DNA of 64,000 nt, taken from Thalassotalea algicola. Lineage in GTDB: Bacteria > Pseudomonadota > Gammaproteobacteria > Enterobacterales > Alteromonadaceae. The DNA lies in contig NZ_JABBXH010000001.1 in assembly GCF_012932965.1 (NCBI RefSeq), forward strand, positions 930,001 to 994,000, read 5' to 3'. Below the pieces are notes generated by a model that saw nothing but the letters and a program-made list of their open reading frames with translations, was not told the DNA's origin and did not search any database. The position numbers were made by a program, and so were the translations under genes. Positions 1-7,535 of this stretch are shown here, in pieces; position 1 is the first letter of the stretch; each line of letters begins with the position of its first letter.

Positions 1-422
1 GTTGTGATCACATGACTAAACTCAAAATCAGCCAATGAATCTAGTTGTATTTGGGTTAGTTTAGACGGTAAATCAGATTTATTTATCACTAAATATGCCG
101 GCGACTGACTGACTACTTTTGCTTGCTGATAAAGTGAAATGGCATCTTCTAACGTATCAGGCCGGCTCTGATCTAACACAACAATGTAGGCTGCAGCGCC
201 ATTTAGGTACCTTGGATTAAACCCACTAAATTTATCAGTTCCCTCAATGTCCCACACTAATAACTGCACAGCTGATTCATCAAAATCAATTTGTTTTTTA
301 TCAATTTTGACACCAATTGTAGTCAAGTATTTTTCTGAGAAAATACCATCTACGAAACGGCGAACTAAACTCGTTTTTCCGACAGCCGAGCCACCAATCA
401 AACAAATTTTTAAACTAATCAT
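1..422 (-). CDS. Rab/Ras-like small GTPase (3' end outside window)
   Basis: Reading leftward from the ATG at 422, about 140 residues are visible before the window ends. The G motifs are clear: P-loop GGSAVGKTSL at residues 10-19, switch I with YLTTIGVK, switch II WDIEGTDKF, and NKSDL for guanine recognition. This is the Rab/Ras/Arf type of small GTPase, not an Era/TrmE type. The residue after the switch II glycine is Thr where Ras has Gln61, so intrinsic hydrolysis may be slow or need a partner. The start overlaps the stop of the upstream OmpA-domain gene by 8 bases, which implies translational coupling and a shared job. The exact role is unknown. The last motif (SAK) lies outside the window. 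Confidence 0.85.
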   Translation of the reverse strand, partial: MISLKICLIGGSAVGKTSLVRRFVDGIFSEKYLTTIGVKIDKKQIDFDESAVQLLVWDIEGTDKFSGFNPRYLNGAAAYIVVLDQSRPDTLEDAISLYQQAKVVSQSPAYLVINKSDLPSKLTQIQLDSLADFEFSHVIT

Positions 423-2157
423 TTGCGTTCCTTGCTTGGTTTTGCGGGCTTAAGCTAATCAGTGAGAACATTACTGCACGTGCTTCAAATTCAACTTGAG
501 CAAATGGTACCTCTCCAATACCTACAGCATGCAGCATATTGTTAGGCACTCCTTCAGCAACCAAGCTCAACTTAACCTGTTCAGCCCTTTGTTGGCTTAG
601 CGCTAAATTTTGCGCCTGATTCCCTGTACTATCGCTATAGCCTGAAATAACGATGCCTATCGGTACTGATAATTGCTTTGCCAATTGTATTAAATTAAGT
701 ATATGCACTTTAGCTGACACTACAAAAGGCAACATATTGCTGGCTATATCAGCACTTTGTTTATCAAATGTAATGGTAAGTGATGCCAGTTCCTTCTTTA
801 ATTGATCAAACAATAATGTTGCCGCTTGGTTCTCACTCATTTGAGGTTGTCTAATCGGTCTTACCGCTGCAGTATTTAGTTGATTTATCCCTGGAATTGA
901 ATTCAGTTCACTTAACAACTGGTTGGAAAGCTGGCGACTATTACCACCGGTTAGCCTTAATTCGTTACCCTCAATATGAAACTTAAACTCAGTATTGCCC
1001 AATATTTTTTGCGCTTTTAAATGAATAACTTCCGGTGCTAATGATGCGAAGCGCTTTTCAATAATAACAATATTGGCTAAATCCAGTTCATTACTCGCTA
1101 GCCAACTTTTAGTGTGAACAGCCACTGGATCGCGCATTATCGTTAGCAGAATATTGCCACTGTCAGTTTCTACACTTTCTAAATGCAAGCCTGGGGTTGT
1201 TGGCATCGCCATTAAAGCATTTACAACTTGCTGTGTTTTCCATTGCTGAAAGCCCAAATAACTTAATGGCAGCATTAAAATAGCGAGTAAAGCAATTGCT
1301 AACCACGGCGCCTTTTTTTCTTGCTCACTTTGGTTAAGTTCAGACAATAAACAGCTACGTAGATGCGATTCAGTTTTTATAAAAGGTGCGGTATCACCAA
1401 CAAATTCATCAAGCTCAGTAAAATATAACTGGTGAATGTCATCTAATGTTTGCTGAAGATGTGTTTGTAGCTCGACAGGAGGAATTCCCGAAACAGCGGC
1501 CACTAAAATAGCCTTAGGAGAATTTGCCAGTACCAAAGTTAATTCTTGTGTTTTTATGGTATCAAGTATGACTTCTTCGTTGTGTTTAAATGAATCCATC
1601 ATAAAGTCATTAATGGCGGTTAACATCGCAGAGGTTAACTCTGGGTCGTTGCATTCACTTTGTTCGGCTGCAACATCAAGTAGCAAGGTGCCTGATGTTT
1701 TGTGAATTAACAGCACATCTTCTACCCGATAAACAAAGGTTTGTTTTAGAATATACTGAGTAAAGGAAACACCTTGACGCCATGCTGCTATGCGCCACTT
1801 TATGCCTTTAAGGGTAAGGCTATATTCTATTAAGTGATTGAGTTTTTCTAAAAAGCTATTGAAAAAAACACTGACAGACTTTCGTACCAGACTTCCTACT
1901 ACGGGATACATAGCATCAACGAAAGTGGCTTTATTATTTTCTATACTTTGCGAGATGGCATTCTCCATCATAGGCGCGATAGTTTTCACTAAGCTGCCAT
2001 CTTTAGCCTGCCGATCATGTATCGCTTCAGTTACGACTTCACCTACTATATTCCTAGCATCTTTTCGCACAGCATCGGTGATCAGCTCGTTATTCTCGCC
2101 TAACAGCAATGACTGGACATTTTTAATGTCGGAATTTGGCACAGACTTATTATCCAT
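415..2157 (-). CDS. Inner-membrane protein with longin/roadblock-like and OmpA C-terminal domains
   Basis: A 580-residue protein. Residues 1-140 are polar and helical. Residues about 143-255 alternate strands and helices (IHKTSGTLLLDV, then an amphipathic helix, then LVLANSPKAILVAAVSG), which resembles the longin/roadblock fold; this is inferred from pattern only. One transmembrane helix sits at about 284-302. The periplasmic part ends in an OmpA-like peptidoglycan-binding domain (about 475-560), with the signature GYSDSTG followed by the conserved LSQQRA. The C-terminal domain probably binds the cell wall while the N-terminal part stays in the cytoplasm. The gene lies between a coiled-coil gene (9-base gap) and a Rab-like GTPase gene (8-base overlap), so the three products probably act together. 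It is not a MotB: no proton-channel Asp helix was recognised. Confidence 0.75.
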   Translation of the reverse strand: MDNKSVPNSDIKNVQSLLLGENNELITDAVRKDARNIVGEVVTEAIHDRQAKDGSLVKTIAPMMENAISQSIENNKATFVDAMYPVVGSLVRKSVSVFFNSFLEKLNHLIEYSLTLKGIKWRIAAWRQGVSFTQYILKQTFVYRVEDVLLIHKTSGTLLLDVAAEQSECNDPELTSAMLTAINDFMMDSFKHNEEVILDTIKTQELTLVLANSPKAILVAAVSGIPPVELQTHLQQTLDDIHQLYFTELDEFVGDTAPFIKTESHLRSCLLSELNQSEQEKKAPWLAIALLAILMLPLSYLGFQQWKTQQVVNALMAMPTTPGLHLESVETDSGNILLTIMRDPVAVHTKSWLASNELDLANIVIIEKRFASLAPEVIHLKAQKILGNTEFKFHIEGNELRLTGGNSRQLSNQLLSELNSIPGINQLNTAAVRPIRQPQMSENQAATLLFDQLKKELASLTITFDKQSADIASNMLPFVVSAKVHILNLIQLAKQLSVPIGIVISGYSDSTGNQAQNLALSQQRAEQVKLSLVAEGVPNNMLHAVGIGEVPFAQVEFEARAVMFSLISLSPQNQARNAND

Positions 2158-2166
2158 TGACGAGTA

Positions 2167-2727
2167 TTACGCTTTCGAATTCTGCTCAGCAGCAGAGTCT
2201 GCCCCTTGGCTGGATATTTTTTCCGCTGCCTGCACCAACACTTCAGCCAATAAAGAACGATCTGCTTTGTTATGCTCAAGCGACGCTGCAATTTGATCTA
2301 TTTTGTCAGTGAGTGAAGAGAACTGTTGTTCGAGGTGCTCATTGAGTTTATCAGCATCACTCGCTAATTTTTCCTGCAATGTTTTCGATGACTGTGCAAC
2401 TGACTTTTCAAAGCTCGCAAGTTGCTGTGCGGTTGATTCGGCAAAACCTTGTAATTGATCTTCTCGTTCATTATGCAGGTGATCAAAATCATTCAATTGA
2501 TTAGTCAATAAATCAAACTGCTTATCCATATCTGTTTTTAGATTGGTAAGCTCTTGATTAATGAAGGCATTTAATTGCTCTATTTGAATAGAGTTTTTCT
2601 GTTCAATATCTTTGAAGTGTGCTTCAAACTCCTTTTTATCTTCACCAAATAATATATCTCTAAGTTGACCGAGCTGGTTACTTAATTCCGGTGTTGTATC
2701 ATGACCGTTCGCTGCTTGTTTACCCAC
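2167..2727 (-). CDS. Coiled-coil protein, first gene of the GTPase operon
   Basis: A 186-residue protein without signal peptide or membrane segment. It starts with GTG; a GGGAG ribosome site lies six bases upstream. Nearly the whole length (about 25-165) is highly charged and heptad-like (for example KTDMDKQFDLLTNQLNDF), so an extended coiled coil is expected. A short hydrophobic patch DRSLLAEVLVQAAEKI near residues 155-170 precedes a disordered tail. I do not recognise the family. It precedes the OmpA-domain gene by 9 bases, so it is probably a cytoplasmic scaffold or partner of the membrane protein and GTPase encoded behind it. Confidence 0.65.
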   Translation of the reverse strand: MGKQAANGHDTTPELSNQLGQLRDILFGEDKKEFEAHFKDIEQKNSIQIEQLNAFINQELTNLKTDMDKQFDLLTNQLNDFDHLHNEREDQLQGFAESTAQQLASFEKSVAQSSKTLQEKLASDADKLNEHLEQQFSSLTDKIDQIAASLEHNKADRSLLAEVLVQAAEKISSQGADSAAEQNSKA

Positions 2728-3055
2728 AAGGCTCTCCCTACTTTATGTCTGCTTAGCGCAAGGCTTACTTAATATGACAACGACAAAACCTGTCCTTAAT
2801 GATTGTAGACGCTTTTTTGAGCAAATTGTTGTTTTTAACATCGTTTTTTAACCAGTATTTAACAAAAAGCTATTTTAAATCTTATTTTCTAAGCCAAATC
2901 TGTTCATAAAATTAAAACTTATGGTTAAAAAGTAACAAGAACTTGATATTGAACAAGAATAGTTTTTCCAAACTGATCCATTGTTTAAATATTGTGCAAT
3001 ACTTTTTTATTACACAATTGGAGAATTACACTAATAATCAGCAAGAGAAGGCCTT
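2728..3055. other. Divergent intergenic region
   Basis: 328 AT-rich bases separate the leftward GTPase operon from the rightward HMG-CoA reductase gene. It must hold both promoters. Apart from the inverted repeat at 2991-3018 (listed separately) I see no gene, repeat or RNA. A 65-codon open frame from a TTG at 2943 runs into the reductase gene in another frame and is not credible. Confidence 0.5.
2991..3018. promoter_or_regulatory. Inverted repeat upstream of HMG-CoA reductase
   Basis: Arms ATTGTGCAAT (2991-3000) and ATTACACAAT (3009-3018) pair at nine of ten positions around an 8-base spacer. It lies about 40 bases before the start of the reductase gene. The size suits a dimeric repressor or activator site; the protein is unknown. 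It could also be a chance AT-rich palindrome. Confidence 0.3.
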
Positions 3056-4600
3056 ATGTTTGTACCTAGCATGTTACTTAAACAACTATATACGCGCGGC
3101 AGTTTATCGAACACAGATTCAGGATTGTCATTTTTACTAAAAAACCGCTTAAAAGATGCCAAAATCAAAGAGCTGATTAGCATTAAGATTAATGGACAAG
3201 AATTTCACCCAGACAACATTTCGTTAAAAATTGCTGGTAGTGACACGATAGCCGCTTCTACGTTAAACAACGACGGGCATCTAGACTTTCCACTGCGTTC
3301 TGTCGCACAGTTTTTAATTGACCATGATGAAGAGCTACCATTTGAAAAACATGAAATTGAAATTTCTTTCCGCGCCTCGCCATTTGGTAAATTAAGTTTC
3401 AAAGTCGAAGACTCCATTTCTGAGTGCACTAAACACTTAACACGCATGCCACGTAACGATATGGATGACTACGGTGAAGACGTCATAAAACAACGCCAAG
3501 CGTTTGTAAAAGAATACACAGGCGTTGAGCTCAAGCATGCGCCGCAATATTCTGTCGATCCAAAAACGTTAGGCGGCAATATCGAAAACTTTACCGGCGT
3601 AGCACAAGTACCTATGGGCTTTGCAGGGCCAATAAAAGTAAATGGTGAACACGCCGATGGTGAATATCTCATTCCAATGGCTACCACAGAAGGTACGTTA
3701 ATCGCTTCATATAATCGTGGCATAAAAGTCGCCAACCTTTGTGGTGGCATAAAGGCCACCGTTGTTGATGATGCCATGCAACGGGCGCCTGTATTCGTCT
3801 TTGAAGATGCTCGGGGTGCAAAAAGCTTCATTAAGTGGTTGCGTGAATACTTCCCTAAAATCAAAGAAGAAGCCGAAGCCACCTCATCGGTTGCTGAGTT
3901 AACCTATATTGATAACTTTTTTGCCAGCAAATTTGCTTACTGTCGCTTTAATTTTAAAACTGGCGATGCGGCAGGACAAAACATGGTAGGGCGAGCAACC
4001 TTTGCTGCCTGTAGCTGGATATTAGATCACTATGACGGCATTAAAGATTTTTATTTAGAATCAAACTTCGCGACCGATAAAAAAGCGTCGCAAATTAATA
4101 TTATGCGCACGCGTGGTAAACGGGTGATCGCAGAAATCACCTTGAAAAAAGACATACTTATTCAAAACATGCGAGTAGATCCAAAACAGCTCGACTACCA
4201 TGCCAGAGTGGCGGGTGTCGGTTCGTTCTTATCTGGTGTTAATAATACAGGCCTACATTCACCTAATGGCATTACCGCAATGTTTATTGCGACAGGTCAG
4301 GATGTAGCGAACGTTTCTGAATCTTCGGCGGCTGTACTTTATACCGAGCTAACCGATGATGGCGACTTATACCTTTCGATTACTATCCCATCGTTAATCG
4401 TCGCCACCTATGGCGGAGGTACTGGCATCGGCAGTCAAAAAGAAGCGTTAGAAACCATGGACTGTTATGGCAAAGGACGCGTTATGAAGTTTGCCGAAAT
4501 TGTCGCCTCTGTTGTATTAGCAGGCGAAATATCACTAGCGTCGGCAATCTCGTCGTCCGACTGGGTTTCGTCCCACGAAAAATACGGTCGCAATAGATAA
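3056..4600 (+). CDS. Hydroxymethylglutaryl-CoA reductase, class I-like
   Basis: A 514-residue enzyme expected to reduce HMG-CoA to mevalonate. Catalytic signatures are in order: ENFTGVAQVPMG (177-188), TTEGTL with Glu212, DKK with Lys342/343, GQDVANVSES with Asp416, and the C-terminal SHEKYGRN with His507. The GDAAGQNM element (303-310) corresponds to the class I GDAMGMN. TTEGTL and the C-terminal His-Arg-Asn pattern are closer to class I (eukaryote/archaea type) than to class II bacterial enzymes. Residues 1-130 are an extra N-terminal beta-rich region of unknown role, with no membrane anchor. The start follows AGAGAAGG. No other mevalonate gene is in the window, and most relatives use the MEP pathway, so its physiological role is unclear. 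Confidence 0.9.
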   Translation: MFVPSMLLKQLYTRGSLSNTDSGLSFLLKNRLKDAKIKELISIKINGQEFHPDNISLKIAGSDTIAASTLNNDGHLDFPLRSVAQFLIDHDEELPFEKHEIEISFRASPFGKLSFKVEDSISECTKHLTRMPRNDMDDYGEDVIKQRQAFVKEYTGVELKHAPQYSVDPKTLGGNIENFTGVAQVPMGFAGPIKVNGEHADGEYLIPMATTEGTLIASYNRGIKVANLCGGIKATVVDDAMQRAPVFVFEDARGAKSFIKWLREYFPKIKEEAEATSSVAELTYIDNFFASKFAYCRFNFKTGDAAGQNMVGRATFAACSWILDHYDGIKDFYLESNFATDKKASQINIMRTRGKRVIAEITLKKDILIQNMRVDPKQLDYHARVAGVGSFLSGVNNTGLHSPNGITAMFIATGQDVANVSESSAAVLYTELTDDGDLYLSITIPSLIVATYGGGTGIGSQKEALETMDCYGKGRVMKFAEIVASVVLAGEISLASAISSSDWVSSHEKYGRNR

Positions 4601-4611
4601 ACACATGCTTA

Positions 4612-4648
4612 GCTGGCGGTTTTTCTACCGCCAGCCCTTTATTTTTAT
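4612..4648 (+). terminator. Rho-independent terminator of HMG-CoA reductase gene
   Basis: A nine-base-pair perfect stem (GCTGGCGGT at 4612-4620, ACCGCCAGC at 4627-4635) with a six-base loop is followed by a T-rich run. It lies 11 bases after the stop codon. Confidence 0.85.
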
Positions 4649-4745
4649 ACAAATAAAAAATATTTAAAAAAGTTCAAGAATTAGACAGCGGTTTCTAATT
4701 TTCACTTTTACTATATACACATACCCCGAAAAAGGAGATTGAAAA

Positions 4746-5111
4746 ATGACTAAGATCGAAGCAATCAAAACAAAAGTAAATGAAGCAGAAGACCTAGCTC
4801 GTAAAATTTGGTTAGCAGGTATTGGCGCATACGGTAAAGGGTTTGACGAAGCGCAAGAGCAGTACGAAAAACTAAATACCGAAGCAACTAAGTTATTTGA
4901 AGAGCTTGTTGAAAAAGGTGAAAAGCTAGAAGTTGAAGCAAAAGACAAATTCGAAGCTGAAAAAGAAAAAGTGAAGAATAATGTTGATGCTCGTGTAGCT
5001 GAAGTTAGAACTAAACTCGGTTTAGACGCTGACGATACTGACAAGAAAATTGAAGAATTGTCGGCTAAAATCGACGCATTAACCGATGCTGTAGCAAAAC
5101 TTGCTAAGTAA
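4746..5111 (+). CDS. Phasin-family polyhydroxyalkanoate granule protein
   Basis: A 121-residue, Lys/Glu-rich helical protein with the phasin (PhaI/PhaF-type) N-terminal pattern DLARKIWLAGIGAYGKGFDEAQEQY (a hydrophobic amphipathic helix), then a long heptad-containing helix ending IDALTDAVAKLAK. Phasins coat polyhydroxyalkanoate granules and control their size. A strong AAGGAG precedes the ATG. A second phasin follows after 58 bases with a hairpin between them. No PHA synthase lies in the window, so granule binding is inferred from the family. Confidence 0.8.
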   Translation: MTKIEAIKTKVNEAEDLARKIWLAGIGAYGKGFDEAQEQYEKLNTEATKLFEELVEKGEKLEVEAKDKFEAEKEKVKNNVDARVAEVRTKLGLDADDTDKKIEELSAKIDALTDAVAKLAK

Positions 5112-5118
5112 CTAAAAT

Positions 5119-5150
5119 CTGGAACCAATAATCAGTATTGTTGGTTCCAG
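5119..5150 (+). promoter_or_regulatory. Hairpin between the two phasin genes
   Basis: Perfect 10-base inverted repeat (CTGGAACCAA / TTGGTTCCAG) with a 12-base loop, lying between the stop of the first phasin gene and the start of the second. There is no T run after it, so it is more likely an mRNA processing or stability element, or a leaky attenuator that lowers expression of the second gene. Confidence 0.45.
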
Positions 5151-5169
5151 TTAACTTGAGGTATAGATC

Positions 5170-5727
5170 ATGACTAATTTAAAAGCGCTTGAAAAAACAG
5201 GCCGTAAAGCTTGGTTAGCCACTATTGGTACATATGCCAAGGGTTGGGAAATCATATCCGGTAAAGTCAGCACAACATTTGACGATACTAACCAATTAGT
5301 AAACGAGCTAATTGAAAACGGCGAAAAAATTGAAGCCGACTTAAAAGAAAAAATTAAAAGTAATAATGTACTCGACAATAAAATTGCTGAGCTAAAAGTA
5401 AAACTTGGTGTTGAAGCAAGTGCTGATGATAAATTAGCCGTGCTGAGTAAAAAGGTTGATGCGCTAACCGAAGCGGTAGAAAAGTTAGTGGCAGTTCGTT
5501 CGCAAAAAGCAATAGAAGCCAAAGCTCCAGCCAAGAAAAGTCCAGCAAAGCGCGCACCAGCTAAAACAGTGGCTAAAACAACAGCTAAGAAGCCTGTTGC
5601 TGCCAAAAAAGAAGTACCAGTAGCAACTAAAAAGCCGACAACTAAAGCAGCACCAAAGGCCAAAACTGCACCTAAGACTGCAGCAGCCAAAACCACTGCC
5701 CAAAAGCCAGCGGCCGACACTAAGTAA
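5170..5727 (+). CDS. PhaF-like phasin with histone-H1-like tail
   Basis: 185 residues. The first 110 repeat the phasin layout of the preceding gene (GRKAWLATIGTYAKGWE, then a long helix ending VDALTEAVEKLVAV). Residues about 118-185 are almost only Lys, Ala, Pro and Thr, with KKSPAKRAPAK-type repeats like histone H1 tails. This is the architecture of PhaF, which ties PHA granules to the nucleoid and helps share them between daughter cells. Function is inferred from this two-part structure. Low-complexity repeats produce long antisense open frames here that are not genes. Confidence 0.8.
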   Translation: MTNLKALEKTGRKAWLATIGTYAKGWEIISGKVSTTFDDTNQLVNELIENGEKIEADLKEKIKSNNVLDNKIAELKVKLGVEASADDKLAVLSKKVDALTEAVEKLVAVRSQKAIEAKAPAKKSPAKRAPAKTVAKTTAKKPVAAKKEVPVATKKPTTKAAPKAKTAPKTAAAKTTAQKPAADTK

Positions 5728-5746
5728 ATATTACCCCTAATTAATT

Positions 5747-5783
5747 AAAGGCGTTTAGGTATTTAACCTAGACGCCTTTTTTG
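5747..5783 (+). terminator. Terminator of the phasin pair
   Basis: Arms AAAGGCGTTTAGGT (5747-5760) and ACCTAGACGCCTTT (5766-5779) pair along 14 bases with one G-T wobble; the loop is 5 bases and T residues follow. Confidence 0.85.
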
Positions 5784-5962
5784 TATTGGATAACCACGTA
5801 CAAGTTTGATTTAGCGACTAACTAGCCAATTAAACTGATGTATTGTTAATTTAACAAATTGATTTATTAGAATTTTCTGTTAATTTAAAGACAAGTTTGT
5901 AGGCGGAAATTACTGAGGCGTCTAAATAAGCGCTAGCTGTTCCAGGAAGACATGGAGGTTTA

Positions 5963-6262
5963 ATGAGGTTTATAGTATCCGTATTAATTTTATTTGTTTG
6001 TGGTTGCGCAAGCGTCAAAGATAATTATGTGTTATCAGGCAGCGTAGTTACCAATAGCACGTCAAATATATCAGACGCCGCAACAACATATATATCATCA
6101 TTGACATTAAAAAACTGTGCCGTTAGAGCAAGGTATGTAGATAATCAATTTCATATTAAGTTTGGCAATCGACATATCACAGCTACTGGTTATTCAATAC
6201 ATCACCTAAATAACGGTAACTGTGAATTAACATTACAAAATGGCCAAAATAAAAACAGCTAA
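5963..6262 (+). CDS. Small putative lipoprotein (cassette-like gene)
   Basis: 99 residues starting with a short lipoprotein signal: positive Met-Arg, hydrophobic IVSVLILF, then VCGC with the probable lipidated Cys at residue 15. The mature part is a small Thr/Ser/Asn-rich domain with further Cys residues. I do not recognise a family. GGAGG lies just before the ATG. The stop codon is embedded in an attC-like sequence (CAGCTAACAAATTG), as in integron cassettes. Confidence 0.6.
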   Translation: MRFIVSVLILFVCGCASVKDNYVLSGSVVTNSTSNISDAATTYISSLTLKNCAVRARYVDNQFHIKFGNRHITATGYSIHHLNNGNCELTLQNGQNKNS

Positions 6263-6350
6263 CAAATTGTTCAAGCAGGGCTGTAGTTTGGCTAGATTTC
6301 GCTTCACAAGTATAACCAACATTATTTCGTTCATTAAAAATGGCGTTATT
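6257..6350 (+). repeat. attC-like element 1
   Basis: Begins AGCTAACAAATTGTTCAAGC at the stop of the lipoprotein gene and ends with GGCGTTAT, about 94 bases later. The start resembles Vibrio-type cassette repeats (TAACAAA...TCAAG). Its inner part (GATTTCGCTTC...CAAGTATAACCAAC) is partly repeated in element 2. Confidence 0.45.
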
Positions 6351-6397
6351 AAGCTATAAGTGTCTCAATCAAATATCGAAAATTAAAAAAATTACCC

Positions 6398-6577
6398 ATG
6401 ATTTATTTTGAAATTATTGCGTCGGTGATTTTTGTCATACTGACAACAGTAGGATATAGAAAGAGCTGTCGTAATTTGATGCTTGTTGCGTCTATTTTTT
6501 TATTAGTAGGGCTTGCTGGACCTGACTTTGTAAAGGGGTTTCAAGAAGGTATTAATGCTAGCGATAAAGCTTCATAA
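6398..6577 (+). CDS. 59-residue two-helix membrane protein
   Basis: A short open frame from ATG 6398 to TAA 6577. The product starts MIYFEIIASVIFVILTTVGY, then a basic turn (RKSCR), then a second hydrophobic helix (LMLVASIFLLVGLAG) and a charged tail. It fills a gap between two attC-like elements in the same direction as its neighbours. No strong ribosome site is seen. Family unknown. Confidence 0.5.
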   Translation: MIYFEIIASVIFVILTTVGYRKSCRNLMLVASIFLLVGLAGPDFVKGFQEGINASDKAS

Positions 6578-6670
6578 AAAGCCGTTTAAGCGAACAAATT
6601 TCAGTTAGCTGATTTCGCTCTGCTCAAGATTATAGCCAACCAAATTTGCCTGACAACGAGGGCTTTATAT
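6575..6670 (+). repeat. attC-like element 2
   Basis: Starts in the stop codon with TAAAAAGCCGTTTAAGC and closes with GGGCTTTAT. The inner segment GATTTCGCTC...CAAGATTATAGCCAAC resembles element 1. The R' end is degenerate (GGCTTTA rather than GGCGTTA). Confidence 0.4.
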
Positions 6671-6692
6671 ATCAGTACAAGAGGGAAGAATC

Positions 6693-6974
6693 ATGCAAAA
6701 ATCAGAATTTTTAGAGCGTGTTGACTCATACTTTAGAAGAAAGCGAGTAGAGCGCTGGTCACTGTCTGTGCTATCAGTTACTTGCCTACTAACTGCATTT
6801 GAAATTCAGCCTATCTCTAACTTCATTATAAATAGTTGGAGCTTTTCCAAAGATGTGTTTTTAATCATAGGTGGCCTTTCTGGTGGAGCAGCAATAAAAA
6901 CTTGGCTAGAAACAGGCAGTATGTATTTACTGCATTCTGCAAAAGATATTATAAATGGTGAAAATGACATATAA
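6693..6974 (+). CDS. Small membrane protein (cassette-like gene)
   Basis: 93 residues: a basic N-terminus (SYFRRKRVERW), one hydrophobic segment about 24-40, and a second, weaker one about 55-75 (VFLIIGGLSGGAAIKTWL). GAGGGAAGAA provides a ribosome site. Family not recognised. The stop is followed at once by the AAAGCCATT motif shared by the other cassette-like genes. Confidence 0.55.
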   Translation: MQKSEFLERVDSYFRRKRVERWSLSVLSVTCLLTAFEIQPISNFIINSWSFSKDVFLIIGGLSGGAAIKTWLETGSMYLLHSAKDIINGENDI

Positions 6975-7058
6975 AAAGCCATTACGGCAGCGGGATGGCT
7001 AATAGCTTGCTCGCTTTACTTTTTTGCAAGCTATTATCAGTTAGAGCACACTTAAGTT
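6972..7058 (+). repeat. attC-like element 3 with internal hairpin
   Basis: Starts TAAAAAGCCATTACGGC in the stop codon. It holds a perfect 10-base inverted repeat (AATAGCTTGC at 7001-7010, GCAAGCTATT at 7026-7035), as expected for a foldable attC. It ends directly at the start codon of the next gene. Confidence 0.4.
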
Positions 7059-7535
7059 ATGTATTTATTTCCGCATGATAATAAATGGACAGCAGAGTTT
7101 GAAAAAGAGAAAAATTCAATAATTTCTGCGTATGGAGCAGAAATTGAAATTTATCATATCGGCTCTACTGCGATTAAAGGGTTATATGCGAAAAATTGCT
7201 TAGACTTGTTAGGCGTTGTCGAAAAGATTTCAGAGGTTTCAACCTTAAAGCAAAGTATTATTAACCTTGGTTATGATTACAAAGGTGAATACGGTATTTC
7301 AGGAAGAGAGTACTTTTCTAAAAAACAACGAAAAGTTCATTTGCACATTTTCCAAATTGGTGATGCAAATGTACAAAAGCACTTGAATTTCGTTAAGGTG
7401 ATGAAAGGTAACAAAGAGCTAATTACTGAATTAAATCAGGTTAAACAAAACTTACATGCTAAGTACCCAAACGATAAAGAGTCTTATCAAAAAGAAAAAG
7501 AGTTCTTTTATAACCGTATAAATAAAGTGCTCTAA
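7059..7535 (+). CDS. GrpB/UPF0157-like nucleotidyltransferase-fold protein
   Basis: 158 residues. The segment YHIGSTAIKGLYAKNCLDLLGVV (about 30-52) fits the GrpB family pattern HIGSTxxxGLxAKxxxDxL, a member of the nucleotidyltransferase superfamily. A typical VHLHIFQIGDANVQKHLNFVK stretch follows at about 100. The cellular role of GrpB proteins is not settled. The gene starts right after attC-like element 3 without a clear ribosome site, and its stop lies in another element, as in a cassette. Confidence 0.75.
   Translation: MYLFPHDNKWTAEFEKEKNSIISAYGAEIEIYHIGSTAIKGLYAKNCLDLLGVVEKISEVSTLKQSIINLGYDYKGEYGISGREYFSKKQRKVHLHIFQIGDANVQKHLNFVKVMKGNKELITELNQVKQNLHAKYPNDKESYQKEKEFFYNRINKVL

Noticed and set aside
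1838-2296. 152-codon frame antisense to the OmpA-domain and coiled-coil genes
   Set aside because: Shadow of two convincing genes, no ribosome site, no recognisable protein.
2943-3140. 65-codon frame before the HMG-CoA reductase gene
   Set aside because: TTG start without ribosome site and overlaps the real gene in another frame.
5151-5720. Long antisense frame over the second phasin gene
   Set aside because: Produced by low-complexity Lys/Ala/Pro codons; product is Phe/Leu/Ala-rich noise.
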